A stretch of 64,000 bases of DNA from Ruminococcus sp. (lineage in GTDB: Bacteria; Bacillota; Clostridia; Oscillospirales; Acutalibacteraceae): the NCBI GenBank assembly GCA_017411835.1, contig JAFQPG010000003.1:1-64000 (forward strand), written 5' to 3'. The notes below the pieces were generated by a model. It saw nothing but the letters and a program-made list of their open reading frames with translations. It was not told the DNA's origin and did no database searches. A program made the position numbers and the translations under genes. Below are positions 10,398-17,156 of the stretch, piece after piece. Numbering within the stretch: position 1 is the stretch's first letter; each line of letters starts with the position of its first letter.

Positions 10398-10414
10398 TTT
10401 GGGAGGGAAATGCA

Positions 10415-10555
10415 ATGAAGAAATTTTATACTGAGCCGGAAATCGAGCTCGTAAATATCACGCTTATTGCTGATGTTCTCGGCCCAAGCACTTATGACCC
10501 TACTGAGGAATCTGTTCCTGTTGTTGGTACAGAATTCGTAGATCCATTTGAATAA
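10415..10555 (+). CDS. 46-residue acidic peptide, candidate RiPP-like precursor or small regulator
   Basis: ATG 10415 has an excellent ribosome site (GGGAGG, 10401-10406) and lies 17 bases after the giant gene, so the two are probably co-transcribed. The peptide starts MKKFYTEPEIELVNI, continues with an ADVLG segment, and ends in an acidic tail rich in Thr, Ser, Tyr, Asp and Glu (ending FVDPFE). It has no signal peptide, transmembrane segment or cysteine. The Lys/Tyr-x-x-Pro-x-x-Glu opening resembles leaders of many short uncharacterised gut Firmicute peptides that I recall near PqqD-type proteins. A PqqD-like gene lies 1.1 kb downstream, which supports but does not prove a precursor role. 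Confidence 0.65.
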   Translation: MKKFYTEPEIELVNITLIADVLGPSTYDPTEESVPVVGTEFVDPFE

Positions 10556-10562
10556 TTAACAA

Positions 10563-10588
10563 CCCCCACGGTGGAGACACCGTGGGGG
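10563..10588 (+). promoter_or_regulatory. 11-bp perfect stem with GAGA loop between peptide and LRR-dockerin genes
   Basis: CCCCCACGGTG (10563-10573) and CACCGTGGGGG (10578-10588) close a GAGA tetraloop just after the peptide stop. No T tract follows, so it is more likely an RNA stability or processing element, or a weak attenuator, than an intrinsic terminator. Confidence 0.6.
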
Positions 10589-10613
10589 ACAGACTACCAA
10601 AAGGTGATTATTT

Positions 10614-11531
10614 ATGAAAATTACTAACAGAATTATTTCAATGATACTTTGTATCTTGATTATATCTGCTACAGCTTGCCTTGCGGTTAGCGCAAAAACT
10701 GTATTCCCTGTCGGTGACTGGGTATACGAAAAGATTAATAATAACACAGAATTTGAGATTGATTTATATACCGGTACGGATACTTCTGTTTCAACGGTTT
10801 ATTACCACAACAGCATTCCGATTACATCAATCGGTACACATGCTTTTCTGGACAATACAACCATGACAAGCATAACATTAAGCCCAATGGTACATAGCAT
10901 TCAGTCACAGGCATTTTTAAATGTTGCCCAGCTGGAAACTGTTACCTTCAAAGGTGACATCAAGTTAATTGGTTCCTATGCTTTTGCAGGATGTAAATCT
11001 CTTAAGAACATCGCCTTAGAAGAAACACAGATAACATCTGTTGCTTTTTCTTCTTTTATGAACTGCGATGCTCTTACTGAGGTTACCTTGCCTGATACAG
11101 TAACTGAAATCGGCTCTGAAGCTTTTGCATATTGTGACTCACTTTCAAAAATCACAATTCCTGCATCAGTTACTACTATTGACGAAGATGCTTTCTATAA
11201 TACTGCAAACGTAGTTATTTACTGCTATACTGATTCAGCGGCTCACGCCTTTGCGCAAGCAAACGAAATCGAGTTCGTTTTACTTGATCAAGAGGTTGAA
11301 ACCTATGTTTGTGGCGACGCTGATAACGACGGCGAAGTTTCTGTAATGGATGCTTCCGCTATCCAGCTTGTTTTAGCAAGCAAGAAGACAGACGAGGATG
11401 GTAGATTATCCATCCGCGGTGATGTTGATGGCGATGGTGAATTATCAGTTATGGACGCTACAGCAATTCAGCTGTTTATAGCAGAGAAATTGACTATTGA
11501 AACACAAATAGGAAATATACTAGAGTATTAA
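10614..11531 (+). CDS. Secreted BspA-type leucine-rich-repeat protein with C-terminal dockerin
   Basis: Signal peptide at residues 1-27 (ends CLAVSA). Residues ~60-215 carry five or so LRR_5 (BspA-like) repeats with the pattern IGSxAFxxCxSLxxIxLPxxVTxI. Residues ~238-295 form a dockerin with two calcium loops (DADNDGEVSVMD and DVDGDGELSVMD). The start follows AAAGGTG (10599-10605). BspA-type LRRs bind proteins or surfaces, so the protein would be a non-catalytic part docked onto a scaffold. It lies between the 46-residue peptide and the PqqD operon, and a strong terminator closes its transcript. Confidence 0.88.
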   Translation: MKITNRIISMILCILIISATACLAVSAKTVFPVGDWVYEKINNNTEFEIDLYTGTDTSVSTVYYHNSIPITSIGTHAFLDNTTMTSITLSPMVHSIQSQAFLNVAQLETVTFKGDIKLIGSYAFAGCKSLKNIALEETQITSVAFSSFMNCDALTEVTLPDTVTEIGSEAFAYCDSLSKITIPASVTTIDEDAFYNTANVVIYCYTDSAAHAFAQANEIEFVLLDQEVETYVCGDADNDGEVSVMDASAIQLVLASKKTDEDGRLSIRGDVDGDGELSVMDATAIQLFIAEKLTIETQIGNILEY

Positions 11532-11550
11532 TTTTGTTATGAATCTTTTT

Positions 11551-11576
11551 GAGCTCCCTTTTTGGGAGCTCTTTTT
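11551..11576 (+). terminator. Intrinsic terminator after LRR-dockerin gene
   Basis: GAGCTCCC (11551-11558), TTTTT loop, GGGAGCTC (11564-11571), then TTTTT. Confidence 0.9.
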
Positions 11577-11612
11577 GTTTAGTTTTATGATGTTATTCTG
11601 TTTATAAATTCC

Positions 11613-11641
11613 TTGCAATATAGTGAAATTTACTATATAAT
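11613..11641 (+). promoter_or_regulatory. Sigma-70-type promoter of the PqqD operon
   Basis: TTGCAA at 11613-11618, 17-base spacer, consensus TATAAT at 11636-11641. The -10 lies only 20 bases from the start codon, giving a short leader. It makes the PqqD trio a separate transcript from the genes upstream. Confidence 0.75.
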
Positions 11642-11660
11642 TATTTAGTAGGTGATATAT

Positions 11661-11924
11661 ATGAAGATAAAATCCGGCTTTGTTTTAAAGGAAATTGCTG
11701 GCAGCCATCTTGTCGTTCCGCTTGGCTCGCAAGTAGTCGATTTTGGTGCGATTATCAAGCTGTCTGAAACAGGTGCTTTTTTGTGGTCGATGCTTGAACA
11801 GGAAAGCAGTTATGAACAGCTTGTTTGTGCTTTAACTTCTGAATATGATGTCGATAAAGCGAAAGCACAAAAAGATGTTGACAGCTTTATTAATAAGTTA
11901 AAGGAAGCAGATTTGCTTGAATAA
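11661..11924 (+). CDS. PqqD-like peptide-recognition (RRE) protein
   Basis: 87 residues from ATG 11661, preceded by AGGTG; an in-frame GTG at 11652 lies too close to the promoter and its ribosome site. The protein fits the PqqD family: an N-terminal beta sheet (GSHLVVPLG), a middle helix (LSETGAFLWSML), and helices containing YDVDKAKAQKDVDSFINKL. In PQQ and many RiPP pathways PqqD-type domains bind the leader of a precursor peptide and present it to a modifying enzyme. Here the usual radical SAM partner is absent from the window. It overlaps the next gene by 8 bases, indicating translational coupling. Family confident; target peptide unknown, the 46-residue peptide at 10415 being the obvious candidate. 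Confidence 0.85.
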   Translation: MKIKSGFVLKEIAGSHLVVPLGSQVVDFGAIIKLSETGAFLWSMLEQESSYEQLVCALTSEYDVDKAKAQKDVDSFINKLKEADLLE

Positions 11925-12363
11925 TTTAATCTCAAAGGAAGTTTTTTTACCCGTTTTAGAACAAACTCTAAATAGCGGTAAAGACTTTGTTTTTACGCCG
12001 ACAGGCACGAGTATGAAGCCGATGCTAAACGGCACGACCGACAAGGTTACTCTTGCAAAAAAGCCTGAAACTCTTTTTAAGTACGATGTCGTGTTTTTTA
12101 AAAGAGCAAAGGATGGCGCGCTGATTTTACATCGCATCGTTAAGGCTGAAAACGGTAGCTTTGTGCTTAGCGGAGATAACCAGTACTACTATGACTTTGA
12201 TGTCAAATACGATGATATTTTCGCTGTTGTAAAGTCTTTCACTCATAACTCGAAAAATATTTGCGTTGATGACTTTTCCTACAAGCTTTATAGCAGAATA
12301 ATTCTTTTTAAGAAAAAAGCACGAATTTTTATCTCAAAAATTTATCACAAAATTTTTAAATAA
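11917..12363 (+). CDS. S24/S26-family (SipW-like) serine peptidase
   Basis: Start is TTG 11917, eight bases before the PqqD stop, with AAGGAAG at 11901-11907. No ATG is available before the catalytic motif. The nucleophile box is GTSMKPML (Ser at residue ~32). The second catalytic position reads LHRIVK: His stands where bacterial type I signal peptidases have Lys, as in SipW and ER-type enzymes. The terminal SGDN box is present. There is no N-terminal membrane helix, unlike normal signal peptidases; the C-terminus is basic and amphipathic. Placed after PqqD, it is a candidate leader-removing protease for a small peptide. Fold and active site are visible, substrate inferred. Confidence 0.82.
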   Translation: MNNLISKEVFLPVLEQTLNSGKDFVFTPTGTSMKPMLNGTTDKVTLAKKPETLFKYDVVFFKRAKDGALILHRIVKAENGSFVLSGDNQYYYDFDVKYDDIFAVVKSFTHNSKNICVDDFSYKLYSRIILFKKKARIFISKIYHKIFK

Positions 12364-12384
12364 ATTACCCACAGAGGCGTTATT

Positions 12385-13059
12385 ATGGGACAATATAGAA
12401 TTGCTGAATTGAATCTTGAAATTTTGACAAATTCAAAAACGTTATTAAAGCATTTAAAGCCATACGAGACATCGTTTGAATATAAGCCTAACCTTACTTT
12501 AAGTATTTCTGATGATATGCTCTTGCAATTTATGGAGGAGTATGAGGGCTTTACTGCTGATGTTATCGAGTGCATCTACCTGTCAACGGAATTTATGCGT
12601 GCGCTTTTTGATTTTAATGGCATTTCAGTATTTTCTACTGCTGTTGAATACGACGGCAGTGCGGTTTTGTTTGCAGCACCTTTTTCTGAAGAAAATGTAG
12701 CCGATAAATTACCCGATGATAAGGTGCTGGCGGTTGATTACCCAGCAATCAGACTTATTTCTGATACGTTTTATGCTTATGGCACGCCTTTTGGAATGAT
12801 GGGTGACAAAGCAAAGGATGTAAAGCTTCCTATAAAAAGTATCGTTTATGTTGATAATGAGCGATTTGACTCTCTAAAAACTCTTGATACAAAGGATATG
12901 GTTTCGTGCTTTGTGCGTTCAGTTATGATGAGTATCAAAAGCGAACGCACTAAACATTCTCTCTTTATGCTTGAAAAGATGATGCGTAAAGTTAAGTTCT
13001 ACGGAGTAGGCGATTTGTCTGATGTAGATTTCATTTTGGAAAAGGTAACTGAAGAATAA
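12385..13059 (+). CDS. HprK/PEP-carboxykinase-like protein with missing P-loop
   Basis: 224 residues, 21 bases after the peptidase gene. Residues ~91-135 align with the core of HprK-like proteins that accompany PqqD genes: a hydrophobic strand (SAVLFAAP), then the loop, then DYPAIR and FYAYGTPFG. In active relatives the AP is followed by SGTGKST; here it is FSEENVA, with no Gly-Lys-Ser. ATP binding by the usual loop therefore looks lost. The reading frame is intact with normal codon use, so this is not an obvious pseudogene. Possible roles: a scaffold for PqqD and the peptidase, or a decayed enzyme. Assignment rests on motif context and neighbours. Confidence 0.65.
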   Translation: MGQYRIAELNLEILTNSKTLLKHLKPYETSFEYKPNLTLSISDDMLLQFMEEYEGFTADVIECIYLSTEFMRALFDFNGISVFSTAVEYDGSAVLFAAPFSEENVADKLPDDKVLAVDYPAIRLISDTFYAYGTPFGMMGDKAKDVKLPIKSIVYVDNERFDSLKTLDTKDMVSCFVRSVMMSIKSERTKHSLFMLEKMMRKVKFYGVGDLSDVDFILEKVTEE

Positions 13060-13079
13060 TATTTTTTACATATAAAAAA

Positions 13080-13105
13080 GCCGACGGTGTTGTCCGTCGG
13101 CTTTT
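13080..13105. terminator. Bidirectional terminator between HprK-like gene and rex
   Basis: GCCGACGG (13080-13087) and CCGTCGGC (13094-13101) with TTTT after and AAAAAA before, serving convergent transcripts. Confidence 0.9.
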
Positions 13106-13124
13106 ACTTTTTAATTTAAGGTTA

Positions 13125-13757
13125 TTAGTCTTTTTGTTCGTTTATTCTATAGCAAAGAGTCATTAAGCTGTCGCCTAAATGCACGTTTTCTACAACAACA
13201 TCTTTGTAGTCATTCTTTATATCATAGTGGCTGAAATTCCAGAAGTTTTTGATACCAAGAGCATATAGCTTATCGATAAGTGGTTTTACTGAATTTCTAG
13301 GCAGACATAAAAATGCAGCATCAATATGGTTGTTGTTTACGTAATTTTCAATTTCATCGTCGGACATAATTGTGATGCCTCTTAGCATTGTTCCGACTAC
13401 ATCATCACTTTTGTCAAAAATAGCAGACAACTCAAAGCCCTGTTGCTGGAAATTCATATGTGTAGCAACCGCACGACCAAGATTACCCGCGCCGAGCAAA
13501 ATAGCTTTAAAGCCTTGGTTAATTCCGAGAATCTTGCCGATTTCTTCCTTAAGCGCGGTGACAGGATAGCCGTAGCCCTGCTGACCGAAACCACCAAAGC
13601 AGTTTAAGTCCTGTCTAATCTGAGAAGCAGTAGAACGCATAATGGTAGCCAGTTGATTTGATGAAATTCGCTCAACGCCCTGACTTTCAAGTTCGGTTAA
13701 GAATCTGTGGTATCTTGGCAGTCTGCGAATAACAGGCATAGAAATTTGTTTAGACAT
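13125..13757 (-). CDS. rex: Redox-sensing transcriptional repressor Rex
   Basis: 210 residues, normal for the family. Residues ~1-80 are the winged-helix DNA-binding domain (SSNQLATIMRSTASQIRQDL, FGQQGYGY). The Rossmann domain carries GAGNLGRA near residue 90. Rex binds operators when NADH/NAD+ is low and releases them when NADH rises, usually derepressing fermentation genes. Here it is the last gene of an acn-icd-rex operon, 28 bases after icd, so it is co-expressed with the oxidative TCA branch. No convincing Rex operator was found upstream of acn. Confidence 0.96.
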   Translation of the reverse strand: MSKQISMPVIRRLPRYHRFLTELESQGVERISSNQLATIMRSTASQIRQDLNCFGGFGQQGYGYPVTALKEEIGKILGINQGFKAILLGAGNLGRAVATHMNFQQQGFELSAIFDKSDDVVGTMLRGITIMSDDEIENYVNNNHIDAAFLCLPRNSVKPLIDKLYALGIKNFWNFSHYDIKNDYKDVVVENVHLGDSLMTLCYRINEQKD

Positions 13758-13785
13758 AATAACCCTCCGATAGAAGAAAGTTTAA

Positions 13786-14997
13786 TTATAATAATTCTTG
13801 AAGTTTAACGTTAACAGCTTTCAAGAAATCTTCTGTATTTACCTTTGTTTTATTTTCTAAAGTTGAAAGCAGATAAAGGTCACCTGTCATAATACCGCTT
13901 TCAATAGTGTTGATAGTTGCTTTTTCGAGCTTATCAGCGAAATCACAGAGGGCAGGGGTGTTGTCAAGCTCGCCACGCTTTCTTAAAGCGCCTGTCCACG
14001 CAAAGAGAGTTGCAACAGAGTTTGTGGAAGTTTCTTCACCCTTTAAGTGCTTATAGTAGTGACGCTGAACAGTTCCGTGAGCAGCCTCATATTCGTAGAT
14101 GCCTTGAGGAGAAACAAGTACGCTTGTCATCATTGCAAGTGAGCCGTAAGCGGTAGCAATCATATCGCTCATAACATCGCCGTCATAGTTTTTGCAAGCC
14201 CAGATATATCCGCCATTTGAACGGATAACACGAGCAACAGCGTCATCGATAAGGGTGTAGAAGTATTCGATGCCTGCAGCTTCAAATTTTTCTTTGTACT
14301 CGTTTTCGTAAATCTCTGCAAAAATGTCCTTAAAGGTATGGTCGTATTTTTTAGAGATTGTATCTTTGGTAGCAAACCATAAATCGAGCTTCTGGTCTAG
14401 CGCATAGTTCATACAAGCTCTTGCAAAAGAGGAGATAGAAGACTCAAGATTATGCATACCCTGAATAATACCATCGCTGTTTTTAAAGTCAAAGATAAGC
14501 TCGCGTGATTCGTTGCCGTTTTCATCAGTCACGCAAAGTTCAGCTTTTGAACCCTTTTTTACAATCATTTCAGAGTTCTTGTAAACGTCGCCGTAAGCGT
14601 GTCTTGCGATGCAGATAGGCTTAGTCCAGGTTGGAATGTACGGAGTAATACCTTTTACAAGGATAGGAGCTCTGAAAACAGTACCGTCTAAGATTGCTCT
14701 GATAGTGCCGTTTGGAGATTTCCACATCTCCTTTAAATTGTACTCTGTCATTCGTGCAGCATTTGGAGTAATAGTAGCGCATTTAACAGCAACGCCGTAT
14801 TTCTTGGTAGCTTCTGCACTGTCAACAGTTACTTGGTCGTTTGTCTCGTTTCTGTATTCAAGACCTAAATCGTAGTACTCTGTTTTTAAATCGATATATG
14901 GAAGTAAAAGAATGTCTTTAATCATCTTCCATATAATTCTTGTCATTTCGTCGCCGTCCATTTCGACAAGCGGAGTAATCATTTTAATTTTATCCAT
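13786..14997 (-). CDS. icd: NADP-dependent isocitrate dehydrogenase (eukaryote-like type)
   Basis: 403 residues. Decarboxylates isocitrate to 2-oxoglutarate. The N-terminus [16 protein letters not shown], substrate motif KSPNGTIR, and metal-binding stretch [17 protein letters not shown] with later [14 protein letters not shown] mark the homodimeric IDH class shared with eukaryotic cytosolic/mitochondrial enzymes rather than the E. coli Icd class. It lies 36 bases after acn and 28 before rex, in one operon. No citrate synthase is in the window, so citrate must come from elsewhere. The likely purpose in a fermenter is 2-oxoglutarate/glutamate and NADPH supply. Confidence 0.95.
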   Translation of the reverse strand: MDKIKMITPLVEMDGDEMTRIIWKMIKDILLLPYIDLKTEYYDLGLEYRNETNDQVTVDSAEATKKYGVAVKCATITPNAARMTEYNLKEMWKSPNGTIRAILDGTVFRAPILVKGITPYIPTWTKPICIARHAYGDVYKNSEMIVKKGSKAELCVTDENGNESRELIFDFKNSDGIIQGMHNLESSISSFARACMNYALDQKLDLWFATKDTISKKYDHTFKDIFAEIYENEYKEKFEAAGIEYFYTLIDDAVARVIRSNGGYIWACKNYDGDVMSDMIATAYGSLAMMTSVLVSPQGIYEYEAAHGTVQRHYYKHLKGEETSTNSVATLFAWTGALRKRGELDNTPALCDFADKLEKATINTIESGIMTGDLYLLSTLENKTKVNTEDFLKAVNVKLQELL

Positions 14998-15033
14998 TTA
15001 TGTATCGTCCTTTCACAAAATTCTATAAAAGAA

Positions 15034-16965
15034 TTAACCATTTATTTTAGTGTAGTTAAGCAAACCACCGCAAATCGCAATATCCTTTTGACGTTGAGAT
15101 AGCTCACATTTAGCTTTTATTGTTTCACCAGTTGTTTTGTTAACAAGTGTAACTGTATCACCTGATAGAATTTCGTTCTTAACATTTGGAAGCTCAAGTT
15201 CGTCAAACAGAGAAATTTTATCGTAGTCACTCTCGTTAATGAATTCAAGTGGTAAGATACCTGCATTGATAAGATTAGCTCTGTGAATTCTTGCAAAGCT
15301 CTTAACAAGTACTGCCTTAACGCCTAAGTAAAGTGGAGCAAGAGCGGCGTGCTCACGAGAAGAACCCTGACCATAGTTTGCACCACCAACGATGATAGAA
15401 CTGCCTAAGGTCTTTGCACGCTCAGGGAACTGTGTATCGCATACAGTAAAGCAATGCTGTGAAATAGCAGGAATGTTTGAACGAAGTGGTAAAATCTTCG
15501 CACCAGCAGGCATAATATGGTCGGTTGTGATGTTGTCCTCGACCTTAAGTGAGCAAGCAGCATTAATTTTATCCTCCATAGGGAAGGAAGTAGGGAACTC
15601 TTTGATGTTAGGACCACGAAGAACGCTGATAGAGTCCATTTCTTCAACGCTTGCAGGTTCAATAATCATATTGTCGTTGATAAGGAACTTTTCAGGCATT
15701 TCAACCTTGTATCCCTCGCCTAAGGTAGTAGGGTCTGTGAATACACCTGTAAGTGCAGATGCTGCAGCAGTCTCAGGAGAAACAAGGAAAATCTGACCAT
15801 CTTTAGTACCACTTCTACCTAAGAAGTTACGGTTGAATGTTCTAAGCGAAATACCCGCGCTGTTTGGTGACTGACCCATACCGATACAAGGACCGCATGC
15901 AGATTCAAGAATTCTTGCACCCGCAGCAATCATATCAGCTAAAGCACCGTTTTCGCTGAGCATAGTAAGCACCTGCTTGCTACCCGGAGCGATAGAAAGA
16001 GATACGTCAGGGTGAATAGTCTTGCCCTTTAAAATGTGAGCAACAGTCATCATATCAGCATAGCTTGAGTTAGTGCAAGAGCCGATGCAAACCTGATCGA
16101 TTTTCTGTCCAGCAAGCTCGCTGATAGCCTTGATATTGTCAGGTGAGTGAGGACAAGCAGCAAGCGGTTCGAGCTCGTCAAGATTAATAACAATGTGCTC
16201 GTCATATACTGCGTCGTCGTCAGCCTTGAGCTCGATGTAATCTTCTTCACGACCCTGTGCCTTTAAAAACTCTCTAGTAGTTTCGTCACTTGGGAAGATA
16301 GAAGTAGTAGCGCCGAGCTCAGCGCCCATATTTGTGATAGTAGCACGCTGAGGAACAGAAAGTGTCTTGACACCTTCGCCTGCGTATTCAATAATTTTAC
16401 CTACGCCACCCTTAACGCTCATAATTTCCAAAACTTTAAGGATAATATCTTTAGCAGAAACCCAAGGCTTTAATTCGCCTGTGAGCTCAACCTTAACGAT
16501 ATTTGGCATAGTGATGTAGTACGCGCCACCGCCCATAGCAACAGCAACGTCAAGACCGCCTGCACCTATTGACAGCATACCGATACCGCCACCGGTTGGT
16601 GTATGGCTGTCAGAACCGATAAGGGTTTTACCCGGCTTTGAAAATCTCTCTAAATGCACCTGATGGCAAATGCCGTTACCGGGACGAGAAAAGTAGATGC
16701 CGTGCTTTTTGCACACAGTTTGGATAAATCTGTGGTCGTCAGCATTCTCAAAACCTGTCTGTAATGTGTTGTGGTCAATATATGCAACACTTCTTTCAGT
16801 CTTAACTCTAGGCACGCCCATTGCCTCGAATTCGAGGTATGCCATAGTACCTGTAGCGTCCTGTGTAAGTGTCTGGTCAATCTTAAGACCAATGTCAGTT
16901 CCTTTAATCATTTCGCCACTGACAATGTGTTCTTTAATGATTTTTTCAGCGATAGAATATCCCAT
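15034..16965 (-). CDS. acn: Aconitate hydratase
   Basis: 643 residues, the shorter aconitase form similar to mitochondrial/AcnA-like enzymes seen in anaerobic Firmicutes. The 4Fe-4S ligands appear in CIGSCTNSS (Cys before TNSS) and ACGPCIGMG (two Cys). IGSDSHTPTGGGIG and the swivelling-domain motif YGQGSSREHAAL are intact. It interconverts citrate and isocitrate, feeding the icd product downstream. First gene of acn-icd-rex. The ATG at 16965 has a GGAGG-type site just upstream on the minus strand. Confidence 0.95.
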   Translation of the reverse strand: MGYSIAEKIIKEHIVSGEMIKGTDIGLKIDQTLTQDATGTMAYLEFEAMGVPRVKTERSVAYIDHNTLQTGFENADDHRFIQTVCKKHGIYFSRPGNGICHQVHLERFSKPGKTLIGSDSHTPTGGGIGMLSIGAGGLDVAVAMGGGAYYITMPNIVKVELTGELKPWVSAKDIILKVLEIMSVKGGVGKIIEYAGEGVKTLSVPQRATITNMGAELGATTSIFPSDETTREFLKAQGREEDYIELKADDDAVYDEHIVINLDELEPLAACPHSPDNIKAISELAGQKIDQVCIGSCTNSSYADMMTVAHILKGKTIHPDVSLSIAPGSKQVLTMLSENGALADMIAAGARILESACGPCIGMGQSPNSAGISLRTFNRNFLGRSGTKDGQIFLVSPETAAASALTGVFTDPTTLGEGYKVEMPEKFLINDNMIIEPASVEEMDSISVLRGPNIKEFPTSFPMEDKINAACSLKVEDNITTDHIMPAGAKILPLRSNIPAISQHCFTVCDTQFPERAKTLGSSIIVGGANYGQGSSREHAALAPLYLGVKAVLVKSFARIHRANLINAGILPLEFINESDYDKISLFDELELPNVKNEILSGDTVTLVNKTTGETIKAKCELSQRQKDIAICGGLLNYTKING

Positions 16966-17015
16966 ATTTTTACCTCCATTTGCGTTTTATAGGATTTTGA
17001 AAAAATATATATACC

Positions 17016-17021
17016 ATTATA
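17016..17021 (-). promoter_or_regulatory. Extended -10 promoter of acn-icd-rex
   Basis: On the minus strand TGGTATAAT, an extended -10, lies ~50 bases before acn. The -35 is weak, as is common with an extended -10. Confidence 0.55.
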
Positions 17022-17114
17022 CCAAAATTCGTTTATAAAGTAAAGCAAATAATGAATACACAGACAGCCTGTTTTTCAGTAAATTTTTACATAGTAATTA
17101 CCTGCAAAAAGTGG

Positions 17115-17120
17115 TATAAT
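17115..17120 (+). promoter_or_regulatory. Extended -10 promoter of typA
   Basis: TGGTATAAT with TATAAT at 17115-17120, about 37 bases before the chosen typA start. It shows that an upstream in-frame TTG (17127) is too close to the transcription start to be used. Confidence 0.55.
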
Positions 17121-17156
17121 TTCTAATTGTCGAATAAGATAAGATTGGGAGATATT

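Noticed and set aside
11900-11930. Possible frameshift fusing PqqD and peptidase genes
   Set aside because: Both proteins are complete for their families; the TTGAATAA overlap with a ribosome site fits translational coupling.
12385-13059. HprK-like gene as a pseudogene
   Set aside because: The frame is intact with normal codon use and closed by a strong terminator; only the P-loop is changed.
16966-17156. Rex operator upstream of acn
   Set aside because: No TTGTnAA...TTnACAA type palindrome could be found between acn and typA.
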